Shown here piece after piece: positions 33,702-45,410 of a stretch of 64,000 bases of DNA. This DNA comes from Cliona cf. orientalis (taxonomy: Eukaryota; Porifera; Demospongiae; Clionaida; Clionaidae). The notes under the pieces were generated by a model that was given only the letters and a program-made list of their open reading frames with translations, had not been told where the DNA came from and did no database searches. Each line of letters opens with the position of its first letter. Within the stretch, counting starts at the first letter, position 1. Made by a program: the position numbers and the translations under genes. The stretch is from the NCBI GenBank assembly GCA_963930775.1, contig OZ005692.1, forward strand, positions 6,682,135 to 6,746,134, read 5' to 3'.

Positions 33702-36700
33702 ATGAGTTCACCCATACATGTATATGAGCCCCGAGCAAGATGGGGTCATGGAGCTGTGGAGGTCAAAGGAAATGTTTACATCTGGGGAGGAGAAGATTCA
33801 GATGGCAATCCTTATTCTGCTTCACTTGTTGAAGTGTTCAACATCCGTACAGGCCATTGGGAACAGCGTATTGCCCGTGGGGTTGCTCCAATTGGTGTTA
33901 TATACTGTGCCTACACAACTATTGGTGATAAACTTTACACTTTCTCTGGACGAGGAAAGGGAAGGACATACTTTAATACCCTGCATCAGCTCAACCTCAA
34001 GACTATGAAGTGGAAGAAACTCGCTTCTCGAAACCCAGCAGATGCTCCTACTTCTCGCAGGGGGTGTACCATGATCTCATATGGAAATGATAAGCTGGTG
34101 ACATTCGGTGGTTATGATGCTAACAATGAGTACAGTAATGACCTTCACCTCTATAATTTAAGAGATGGTGAGTAGACTTACACATACGTACATATACATG
34201 TGTATATACACATGTAATAATGTAATAGTCCTGTAGACATGATTTGCGCACATGGTGCTCACCTGGGATATATATTGCATACATGTACATTTTGTATTGA
34301 AGCTGATACATTGATCCCATCATTTCGGTGCATGGGCGCTTACCTGGTAGTGGGTGCTTGCCTGGTATACTTACGGTATAGTCCCGGGTGAGCACCCACT
34401 CCCGGTAAGCGCCCATGTACCGAAATGATGGGATCAATGTACCAGCTTCGATATGAAGTGGAGCACTTATGGAGGTACACAATAAATATTATACTGTGAT
34501 ACTCGTGACAGGTCATCTTAATTGATCTTGCAAAGACAGTCTTTTGGAAGAGACCTCATTTTTCCCTGAACTAAAATCCATGCATGTAGCATTTGTTTTC
34601 CCAGTGGGAATTTATGCAATTCACGACAGGAATTTACTCAGAGTAGACATAATTATGAAGTGAAAAGTGCTAGTATTCATTTTCAATATTAATTTAATAC
34701 TCAGGGGTGTGGTCAAGGTGTCAGGTGTCGGGAGATAGTGAAGTTCCCTTACCAACTGGATATGGTACTTTCTTGAGAGTGGATGAATTCAAGGCCATTT
34801 TATTTGGTGGAGCTACACGCAAAGGAAGAAGAAATGATACTTACTGCCTTATCATGCCCAAACATCTTTCTGATCAGTGCACGTGGGTAAGGCAATGTTC
34901 TTGAATCTTCTCTGATTATTGTTGTGTACTATAATATTTTTATGCAGAAAAGTATAATGTTTTTTTCTTGAACGGGTTGCTCTGAACTTTCCACCTATTA
35001 ATCACATTTCCCTTTCTAAGTCAGCTGTAAAATCATAATTATTATCATCACACATACACGAGTTTCCCCTCCAGTTTGTAATTTAATCAAGTCCCTAATA
35101 TGAACACTATCTCATACTACATAGCATGAAGTATCTCATGGCATGAAGTATGTACACGTTGTAATTATATTGCTCGTAGAAATGGGTAAAACAAGGAGTC
35201 CTTTCCAAGTCTTCAAAGTGTCCGGCTAGGTCTGGTCATGGTGCAAGTGTGGTGAAGTGCAGGAAGGGTAGGGTGAAAGGTGTACTGATATATGGTGGAC
35301 TGCAGGACACTTACAATACTCCATTGAACGATGCTTGGTTCTTGGACGTGAGTGGAGATGATTTCACCTCAAGTTCATGGAAGCAAGTGAGCATTAATTG
35401 ATGTAGACACTGCATCTATACAATTACAGTACAGTCCTTTGCAATGATTGCCGTATTATGGAAGAATGTAGTACAAGTGTATGATTTCCATGATTTTGTG
35501 TAGAGACAATAAAATTGCATATATCCTGATCAGCCTTGTATCCTAGGCAACAGCCATGGTTTAACTGTGATATTCACCAGGAAATATCACTGATATTTCC
35601 CTTGTCTTGTAAATTTAAATTACAAGCCTCTGGCTATTATTCTGCCATTCCTTTAGTAGTACCTTTGCGTGTGCATCTATGGTTTGCATACAGTATTATG
35701 TATGCATACAGTGACATAGGCAGCAGACATTGTTTACACAGACACGGAAACATACATACACTAATTGAGACTAATCAGGAACCAATTAGTTATCTCTCAA
35801 TCTGGCACTTCTGCCACGTGGCAAAGTTCAACAGTACAGTGAAGAAGCGTATGTAGCTGATTTGCAGTCTAATGCACCTATCAATATAATGCCCCACTAC
35901 CCCCCTCCCGGGCGCTATAGGGGGCAACACAGGGGGATTGACATAGAAAACCAAGCCCCAGACAGGGGCATTTGACTTGCATGTATTCGATATTTGTCAA
36001 ATCCCCTATCGTTTCCCCACCCTGGAAGGGGGATAGAGTGGGGATTTGACAGATGAGGCTGGCCCCACCTTACGGGAAGTTGACGAATTCATTAGTCAAA
36101 TCCCCACCTTGCCCCTATGGTGCCCGGGAGGGGGGTAGTGGGGCATTACATTGATAGGTGCATAATAGTTAGCGTAGCTCTAGTAGCCATCGCCCAGGAG
36201 TTTATTGAACAGTGAAACTACTTTTGAATTTAGTTTCGAAGCTACCTGGCTGTCTTCTACTCACGGAAAGCTGAAGCACTGGTCTGGCTCGGCACTGGTT
36301 GACTCAACTAGCCATGGTTCACTCATAATTTCATTATTCTGTACGACTCTCTTCTGTTCAGAACTTTATTGTTGCTAGGTCAGAACGGTTGTTGCTATGC
36401 ATGTACACTATGGTGTGCTCGTGACTTTCGGCCAATCAGGTGGGATATATAATACTTACAGCACGGTTGCTAGGGATTTATGGCAACGTAAACCGCCCTT
36501 GTCCTCGGGCTTCGCCCTCGGACTCGGGTCGGTTTACTGCCATAAATCCCTAGCACCCGTGCTATAACTATAACATATTTTTGTTTGTATGAGTACATGT
36601 AACTTTCACGAGTGTATATATCCAAAAGATAACTGCAGATCCATTTTCAGTCATTTAGAGGGATGGAAAAGAAACTCTGTTTATTAATCCATTAGAAGGT

Positions 36701-39700
36701 GCCTTTCATTGGTAGTTTGAACACCACAACTACAACACTAATGATACATGTAGCCATATCTAGAAAATGTGTACCTATGTTCTTTTTTAGGGATATGCTA
36801 TATAGCTGGAAAATATGGCAGGGAATTAAATTTGGTAGTTTGGCTGTCTGCCTTCGCAAGTTAAAATCTGTTAGTAGTTCTTATGCGTGCATCTGCATTC
36901 ACCTACAATGTCTGTGCCAGTATCCATAGTACTACATGGGTAAGATCTAGACTGATAATTTAGATAAACTTTGATTCATGTGTAGGTAAAACTGCCAGTA
37001 GAGATCGAGGCTAGATGTGATCCTACTATATCTGTCATTTCCTCATCAACTTCTCAAAGTGCTCACATACTTCTCTACGGTGGACAGCATAAGTGGGCCC
37101 AGCAAACAGTTGCTGAGACAACACTGATGATTTTATGTATGTTGCAACTGATTAATATACCATAATGATGTGTGTTTTTTTAAGTACGTGAATGAATCTC
37201 CAACAATAATAGTGTATGCATGTACAGTACACTCGATGCATTATAAGATGTTGGGTTGTCCCTTATTGATTTATGGGTGTGTGATGACCATTACCAACAT
37301 ATATGTAATTGCATGTTTCTGCAGTTACATCTGGGAAAAGGGAGATGACTATTGTTGACTGTGCAGTGATCACAGATGCTGTAAAATGGAATGAACGTGT
37401 TCTCCTCTTACAAACGCTAGGTCTGTTACAATATACATGTATACACACATATACATATACCGTACCCTCGCGAAAGAGGGCCCATGTGCGGTGCACCTTA
37501 CATTGGGCCACGATTGGGGGGTGGGCCGATATTCGAGGTATCAGTATCGCATTTTTATGCGAAAGAGCGCCCAGGTAAGTTACCCACGCTAGCTTCATAA
37601 TTTGAATACTAGCAGCTGCTAATATCAAATTGATTTCAGCCTATTCAAGCACGGTTACCAATCCAGAGCAAGGGCGGCCGCGATATTCCACTGTGTATTG
37701 TTGAGTGCAGCCCTATTAAGTGGGCATGGCTACGATCGCTAGCCGTGTACGTTCGTTTATTTCTGCTGAAACGTGGCATAAAGCTAGCTAGGCATAGTTT
37801 TACAGCTGTTTAGCATGTCACCTATCGATCTTACAGAGACTATCCGAAGTTCAGTCCTCATAAACCAGCCATTTGAGCTGCGTTTTCAAGGGCATTCGAG
37901 TAAACACTAGACCTTAGCAGGAAATTGAGCCCAAAGTGGGGGTGGGCCAACATTCCGTAGTGGGCCCTCTTTTGCGAGGGTACGGTATATACATGTACAT
38001 GCAGGATCAGCCTGTGTGCTTTATACAGAGATGTTACATGTACATGTATAGGGGTTGTACTAATTAGTATTAAGAATCTTGTTGGGGTGGGTGGGCGTTT
38101 AGTAGACCCACTCTATATTAATTTATGCAATGTACATTGTGATTTGTTGCAACCGCAGATAAAGTTAAGACAGAAATGAATAAGGGAAAGACAGTAAGGA
38201 GAAAAGTTGCTAGCATGCTTTTCATTGGACCACCCCAAACTGGAAAGACAACTGTAATGCATCGCATTCAAAATCCAGAGCTAACTGCTCCAACAAAATC
38301 AACTAGCACTCCAATTGCAGAAGGGCCTATGCACGTTGCAATAGAGAAAGCTGTGCCTACATTGGCTCTTTTTGAGAAGCAAGAATGGACTGCACAGAGT
38401 TTAAAAGAGGAAAAATCACATCTATTGAGTTGCACTCTACCATCAGATGAGCCAAGTGAAGTTTTATCGACCGAGAATACTGTTGATACTATGGAAGATA
38501 TTGGAGCAACTAAGGATGCAGAAGAAATGCAAGCCTCACCGAAGGTTCCAACAACTAGTAAACAACCCCGAAAGGGTTTATTCCGTGGCTTGGTCAGGAG
38601 AAGACGTCATGAACAAAAGTTGGCACGAAGTGATTCAATTTCATCAGTAACATCTGCTTTGTCAATAACATTTGAAACTCCTGAAGATATGTACAGGGAA
38701 CTGCTTCTAGTAAAGAATAGAAAACGATCAAAGGATGATAACTGTATATCCCTGCATTTGTTAGATACCGGTGGACAACCAGAATTCATGGATATCTTAC
38801 CACTTCTTCTGTCTTGCCCGTCACTGATCGTGCTTGTCTTCAACATGAATACGAAGCTTACAGATCGTTATGTTGTTGAGTATGTTTCTCCTGATGGTTC
38901 CAGAGCTGTTCCTTATGAATCATCCTTCACAGTTGAAGAAGTTTTACTTCAAACTCTAGCTAGTGTTGCACATTCCTCGTCAGTTTCTCTTCCATTATCA
39001 TCTGGTAATCAACCTCTGTTTGAAAAGGACAGGCTACAATCGGTTGCAGTGTTTGTTGGAACACATCTAGACCAAGTATCAAAAGACCAGGTAGAAGAAA
39101 TAAATGATTTCCTAACTTGCAAAGTACAAGATATATCAGTGCCTGATTGCAAGATTATCAGCTATAATAACACTGTAGCTAGTGAGTCATTACCACCTTC
39201 ATATCGCTATCTTTTTGCACTAAACAACACTGTTCCTCATGATCCTGGACTTCTTACCTTGAGGAATGTCCTCACTGAAGTCTTACATGAGGAGTTTGGA
39301 TTGTGTGAGGTGCCTCACTCTTGGTTGATGTTTTATCTTTCTGTACGGAGCACTCAAGCTCGCATCCTCTCCTTTCAGAACTGCAAAAAAATTGCTGGAG
39401 GCTGTGGTATTTCAGATGATAGTGAGCTGAGGTTGATGCTGTGGTTCTTGAGTAATTATTGGGGTGTCTTTAGGTATTATCCTGAAGTGCCAGGCTTGCA
39501 GGAAATTGTGATAGTTGATCTTCAAATTCTATTCGATGCCATTACTAAGCTTATTACACGTGCATTTGAGTTTGGCAGACAACAGCAAGCTTCAAATGTC
39601 GACGTACTTATTAAAGAGTGTGGAAGGTTCCCTCTCCATGAGCTTGAGCATCTTTTGAAGATAAATGATTTCAAATCGCATACGGAGATATCGGTTGGCC

Positions 39701-41935
39701 ATTTCATCCTACTACTTGAGCATATGCATATCATTGCTTCAATCAGTGATGGCGAAAAAAAGGCAAAGGAATACTTCTTTCCTTGTGTCCTAAAGCCATA
39801 CCCAGTCGAAAGGCTCACTGTGAATCCTGAGCAATCGATTCCACCACTATTGGTAGTATTTGAAAGTGGCTACTGTCCACTTGGCTTATTCAATGCACTA
39901 GTTCTTGAATTGGCGAAATGCGATGCATGGCACATGGCAAGATTTAGTATGCTTAGCAAGGAATCAAAACAGTATAGGAATAAACTTGTATATCATGTGG
40001 GTGAAGCTGAAGATAGGATAACACTAATTGCACACCCAAAATTCATTGAAATTCAGATAGAAAGAACTGTGAAATCTATGAAAAACATTACCAAAGTTTG
40101 CTATGAAGTGCGAGGCACAATTGAGAAATCCATTGAAAAAGTGAAGACGCTTGTTGCAGCTTCTCAAGATAATTATCAGCACTTTGCCTTTCATTGTCAT
40201 GGAGAGCACTTACCAGGAGATATCTGTGCTGCAGCACACCCTGCAATTGTTCAGATACATGTACATGTACCAGAAAAGAAAATGTTATTACCATCATTTG
40301 TACGCTGTTCAATCACTGAGCGTTTGATTCCTCTTTCAGCAAAACAACAGCTATGGTTTGGTGATCCAAGTTCAATTGTAAGTTTTTTTAAAATATTTTA
40401 TCTGCTTAAAATATGAGCTCTGTTCTTTTGTTGGCCTCAGGAGGCAATTGAAAGTATAAACTTGGAAGATATTGACAATACAGAGCTTTGTAAGTCATGG
40501 GGGAAGTTTTCTGCATGTTGTAATTAGTACTGTGGCATTAAACTGTAACTATCATCAAGTAAATTTTCCTAATGGTACCTCCATAATTTATCACTATAAT
40601 TAGTAGTATCCCGGGTAAGAACTCACTCCCAGGTAGTGCAATGTACCAAATTACAAGGGGCCTGTGTATATACATGTAGCTCCGTATAACCGTGTGCCAT
40701 TTGTATACTTAGTAAGTACGAATGTGAGTCCAACATTGATTGTTAAGTTGCTTGTGCATGGCATGGGTGCTTTCCGGAACACTACATAATAGTTATATCA
40801 TGGGCGCGAGGGATGTATGGCATTTATTGCACCGAAGCACGAGGGCAATAAATGCCATGCATCCCGAGTGCGCGTGATATAACTAGTTTATATCCCGTGG
40901 GCATAGCTACCATAGATACGCATAGAACACTAAAAAAGAAAGAAAAGGCAAGGCTATCTTACTCAAAACGGACACACAAAGCCGCTCTCTGAGTCAAGTT
41001 CTCGAACGTCAATCGAGCTTCTGAACGTCTCGTGATCGAGGGGTGTGGTCAAATCCACACAGCCATCCGACTCTTGACGGTGAACTACCATCGTTAGCGT
41101 GACCTGCAACGTCGAGCTCAGAAGCCAAGAAACGAAGCTCGAGCTGTTAACTATCCTAAAAACAAGGCTACGTGCCTACGCAGTGATACGCGTACACTGC
41201 CAGTGTTGACTCGTGATCGATTGACGACTCCGCCCATCGCTTCGAACCGGCTTTCTCCCGCTACCTTTCCTGCCATACGTTCCATTTTAATAGTCTCGCG
41301 AGACGCTCCATTGATAGTTTTACTTTTGTTGCTACCAGCATGTTTATTGTTCAAGGCCTGCAGTATTTAATATTGCACAGTAAATTTACCTGAGGCTACT
41401 CATATTGCACAGTTACCAGTGCAATATGGCTAATATAGCACTTAGCAACAACATAGCAACGGGATATAAAACATGATATAGGAGAGCTTGCGTATGACGA
41501 GTTCATTGCCACCTATCGTAAGCATGAATCAGTGCAGGTATTAATGATCAGCATTTTATTGACTAAAAGACTTAATGCATGTAGCTGTCTATGTTGCAAA
41601 TATGATCCAGGCTAAACGGTCTACCGATTATATGATTCAATACTAAATCGCACTCCACAGGTGGTGACTCACTTCATGCCGTTTTTTGTGAAGTGGCTGA
41701 AGTAACGCGATGGAGGGAGCTGGGCAGTACCCTCGGTTTAGAGAAATCAACACTTGATCACATTGAGGCAGAGCAAGATAAGATAATATGTAACTGTATT
41801 CGTGAAGTGATGGTTTGCTGGCTAAAAAGAAAAGATTCCGTGCAAGTGCCAAGTTGGCAGTCACTAGTCTGTGCACTGAACACAGGAAGGGTTAATCACT
41901 CAGACATAGCATTAAAAATTTCAGCAAGGCACTAA
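33702..41935 (+). CDS. Kelch - ROC-like GTPase - COR-like - death domain protein
   Basis: Coding exons in phase: 33702-34167, 34705-34886, 35180-35386, 36986-37136, 37325-37420, 38159-40377, 40441-40489, then probably about 41487-41517 and 41661-41935 (stop). Length about 1,240 residues. The first five exons encode kelch repeats (RWGHGAVEVKGNVYIWGG, LVTFGGYDANN, AILFGGATR, VLIYGGLQD, ILLYGGQH), a beta-propeller for protein binding. Exon 6 has a P-loop (GPPQTGKTT, about 391-399), a switch-II motif LLDTGGQPEF (about 568-577) and G4-like THLD (about 669-672), the signature of ROC GTPases, then a COR-like segment of about 400 residues. An insert of about 170 residues with a basic patch (GLVRRRRH) separates P-loop and switch II. 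The last exon is a death domain (VTRWRELGSTLGLEKSTLDHI..). DAPK and Dictyostelium Roco11 give precedents for ROC-COR with death or kelch parts. Joining exon 40441-40489 to 41487 directly creates a stop, so one small exon or donor is unresolved. Confidence 0.82.
34299..34450. repeat. Long foldback hairpin in intron 1 of the kelch-GTPase gene
   Basis: Arms of about 65 bp (gaagctgatacattgatccc..gggcgcttacc / ggtaagcgccc..gggatcaatgtaccagcttc) pair with few mismatches around a 20-base loop. A related fragment (agtatcccgggtaagaactcactccc) is at about 40605. Confidence 0.75.
35873..36162. mobile_element. MITE with TAA target duplication, Harbinger-like
   Basis: About 40-bp nearly identical termini start TGCACCTATCAATATAATGC and are flanked by TAA on both sides, the duplication size typical of PIF/Harbinger elements. 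Interior blocks tcaaatccccac repeat in both orientations. Part of the terminus (acattgataggtgc) occurs alone at 27694. Confidence 0.8.
36461..36561. repeat. Foldback element with palindromic GC core
   Basis: The arms gcacggttgctagggattta and its complement flank a core cctcgggcttcgccctcgg. It belongs with the hairpins at 40791, 42827 and 62742 by design, though the arm sequences differ. Confidence 0.7.
37460..37985. mobile_element. MITE, CCGTACCCTCGCGAAAG family
   Basis: Termini CCGTACCCTCGCGAAAGAGG and complement with TA at both borders (37458-37459, 37986-37987). It lies in the intron before the GTPase exon. Diverged relatives are 5941-6143 and 16590-16830. Confidence 0.85.
40791..41480. 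mobile_element. Foldback (40791-40884) and larger inverted-repeat element
   Basis: A 94-bp hairpin (agttatatcatgggcgcgag.. / ..gagtgcgcgtgatataact) is followed by tttatatcccgtgggcatag, whose complement acgggatataaa recurs at about 41460, next to acatgatata. Together this suggests an element of about 690 bp whose right end abuts a short exon of the kelch-GTPase gene. Confidence 0.5.
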
Positions 41936-44900
41936 AATTGATTTTCTGAGCTATGTTGACTTTCTTAGCTGTATTGGCAGTTTAGCTGTTTACCAAGCAC
42001 ATTTTGTAATTTTTTCAAGTTCCACATGTATCTTGCTACCAAGGATGAAACAGTTGATAGCAGTAAAATGAACAGTGTAGTTGATTATGTGACCACCATT
42101 AGCCTTGATCGTCCCCAGACCCCACCCTCAAGGAGGGAGAGAGTCCAGTACACCCCCGCCTAAAATCCTTCTGTGCAGCTCCACCTACCTACATACATAA
42201 TTATATATATATACACTGTCACTGTGTGGTTAGCTGCATGTACAAGCTGTGTTGTACAAAATTGGCCTCAAACCAACAGGTAGTGCACTGTGATTACCTG
42301 AACGTGGCTATACAATAGCAGGAGCTTACAGTCTGCACGAAGGGGTCACATTTTCCATACATTTTACTTGAGTTGCCATGCCATGATGACGTATGCGCCT
42401 ACGGCTAGCGCATTGCGCGAGCACCAAACGTGTACACATTCATGATAATATATTGCGCACACGTTGTGTGAAGGTGATTGTATACGTTTGGGCGCATTTT
42501 ACGATTAATATTAGTGCCACTGCCAAAAAGGTCAGTGGGCCAAGCAGAGGTCAAGGGAGCCGAGTGCACCATATTGCAAAAATTAGGATTTGATACCAAA
42601 AAATCTCTTACAAATAGAAACAATCAAGATTCAGCTATAACGTATGTTAAACTACTGATTGTAATGCATCTACACTGGTGTTTTTGAAAGATTGGCTGCT
42701 TGTCTTCACCATATGTTCAAAAATTCTGAAAATGCTCCAGACACAAAAATCTCCAAATGTGTTGTATGAAGTAGACCATCACTCACAAACTATAGTGAAT
42801 TGGAGCATGGGGCAGGGGTTGGTTTTACCAAGGGCTTATCGAGCCTACGGCGGCTCGATAAGCCCTTGGTTTTACTGAAGAGTGTTAGGACACATTCTTA
42901 ATATTATCCACTTAGTTCAGCCATCAGTGTTGGGTAGGCTCTGACTAGGGGCTTTGAATATAGTCCAAGTTTTCAGTTTTATGCACCTCACAGATCCCAA
43001 CTAGGGCCAATCTGTACCTCTTGAAGAATACATGTAGTAGATACTATGGTACTGAAGTCCTGTACCAAGTTTTTGGTCCATTGCAGGCATGCAAGTATAC
43101 ATGTACGTTCAAAAATTCTGAAATATGTTGAAATGAGGATCCCTGCAGATAGTGGCAGCAGCAGGAGAGCTGTTTTGCGTGTAGCTCATGATATAGTTGT
43201 TTCAACCAATTCTTGGCTCAAACGCCTTCACGCCGGCGTTGCTGACACGTACCGTCAACTCCAGTTGACCACCTGTTCTGTCCGCCATGTTAAAATTTGT
43301 CCATACTGTAAATTAACTTCCGGGTGCGTGATTCACTTCCGCGCGAATAAGAAATTTGACCCCTTTGTGCAGACTGTTATGAGTGCCGTGTAGTGGCCGC
43401 TACGTGGCGTTCATAACCTCCTGACAATAGCCATAAATGATCTATAATAGCAATATTATTATTGTAAGCCACAAAAGAGTCGGTTATGGTGCTAGGTGTG
43501 GTACTGGTATTGTAGCTCTATAATCGCATGCATGCATACATACCTGAACACGAGACTATGCCTCTGATGGTAATGGTAGCAGAAAAAGATCTAGGGTCCT
43601 AAGAGAGTGTCTGCTAGTCGCGGCACCAAGAAAGAAGTCACACTATGGCTATTTTTCCTTGTATTGACGTTGGGTGTGGGTCCAAATATTGTCTTTTCGT
43701 GTATATTCCAACTACCAGTACAAAAGCAGAGAGGTCTTTGGCATATGTGGGTCATTATCCTGTTTGTACGTCTGTCGTTGTTGTTATTGTTGGCACGAAA
43801 ATCGCCAGATCTCGCATTCTAGGCATCTGTGCATGCTGCAAGTACAACCAATTGGTTTGTACGTGCTTTGAATTACTCAAAAAGGCTTACTAGCACTACA
43901 TTTCTGTTCAGCCTGCCTGTGGTTTATCGACCACACCCACTCTATTGGCATGTGCTGATGCTCAAGCTCAGTGTTGGAAAGGGTCGTCAAGTCAGAGTGT
44001 TGCAATACGCTACAGAGTGTGCGGGGTATGTGCTCTACCGAGTTCTAGTTAAAAGTGGGTGTGGTCGCAAAATTTTTGCATGCTTTGCATGCAGTTGTAC
44101 TTACGACCCCACCGTATTAAAATTCCTAGATCCGCCCCTGAGGTCATAAAGACTACATTAAACTTTGACACTGGCAGAGTGGGACAACTAGTCACATAAC
44201 TGCCTTGTATCTGTCTAACAGTCCTGGGCTGCGGTACCACGTACAGTGTGTATTCTAAATCAGGCTTTCCACTTTATAACTGAATCGTGATCCCCTATTG
44301 AGGAGCAAAATTAATTGTGAAATATGATATAACTACATACATTTTTTGTCCCTCCAAGATTATTCAGTTGAATGCCCTAGGATTTAATTTATCTAAAGTA
44401 TCAATCTGCTATCTTGATGAAAAAAACGAACTATAAGTCAAGTGGAATAAATTTGGTTACATTCTACACATAATCATGCCTGGAAATCTGTGATGTAATA
44501 ATACTGGGCTAGAACAAAGGGGGGCTCTGCCCCCCTTCCTAGAATATTGGGGGGCTACAGCACTGCCCCCCCCTCCCCCCGGTTCCTACACCGGCCTACA
44601 TGTATGATTATACCTATAGTCATAGATGCTACTATCAGGCTATGCTATTATGTTCTTCTAAAGAAAGACCTACATGTACCAAGATTAGAGGTATCAACAT
44701 CTATTACACAATTATCTGCAGGGACATCAACTCAAACATAAACGCATTTATTTCCTGGGGATCTGTCATTTCGACAGTCCACGTGAACTCTAAATTGAGG
44801 GTGAAAAAATTGAGTGGAGCCAGAGCTGTATTAAGTGGCAGTAGTACCACAGTTGCTGCAAATGTCAATTCCACATACTTGTGCAGTGACCCTGTCCTGC

Positions 44901-44979
44901 TGTATGCTAGCAACAGGCTCATGCTCATTACTAGTGTGCAGCAGATGCAGCGTGCGAGATATGTGCTCTATAGAGCTCT
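41936..44979. other. Intergenic stretch with repeats and small unrecognised ORFs
   Basis: A fragment of the CCCCAGACC terminus family is at about 42107-42150 and a perfect short hairpin at 42827-42870. An 82-codon cysteine-rich frame (43645-43893) and a 115-codon frame (43046-43393) lack domains, introns or conservation within the window. At 44520-44595 there is a palindromic gggggg/cccccc block. A CG-rich patch at 43220-43420 could be a promoter but no gene follows that I can support. Confidence 0.4.
42827..42870. repeat. Perfect 19-bp hairpin
   Basis: ACCAAGGGCTTATCGAGCC, six-base loop tacggc, then the exact complement. The loop-stem layout matches the foldback group at 36461, 40791 and 62742. 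Confidence 0.7.
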
Positions 44980-45410
44980 AGTTACTAGTATTGTTGAGCC
45001 GGTCAAAAAGGAGAGTGGCTGCAGGAGCCTAATACTAAAATATCATCTGAGTCTGATAGAGGAGAGATGTACTAAAATTTAATTATAGTACCAGAAGATA
45101 GTAGATGTTGACTTGAGTGCTGAATGGGAGGAAGCACACTTGAATGCATAATTATTAATAAAAAAGGTGGGATGTAGTTATCAAAACTGAGTAATATCAA
45201 AATAATAGCTAATATTATTATTATGGAAAATTGAAAAACTGACTAAAATGTGGTGCATGAAGTAATAAAATTTCCAAAAAATCAACAAAAAATGATTATG
45301 ACCTTCTTGAAAATGTAATATTAAAAGTAAAGTATAATAGTTTTGTATTAGCAACTCAATCAACAGTGCATATCTATGTGTAGATGTATGGTTTGATGAT
45401 CATCAAAATA

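Noticed and set aside
44600-45082. 160-codon plus-strand frame with protein-like patches
   Set aside because: It overlaps the start of the segmental duplication, where the second copy (about 52.1 kb) has lost most of the frame; no family or splice support.
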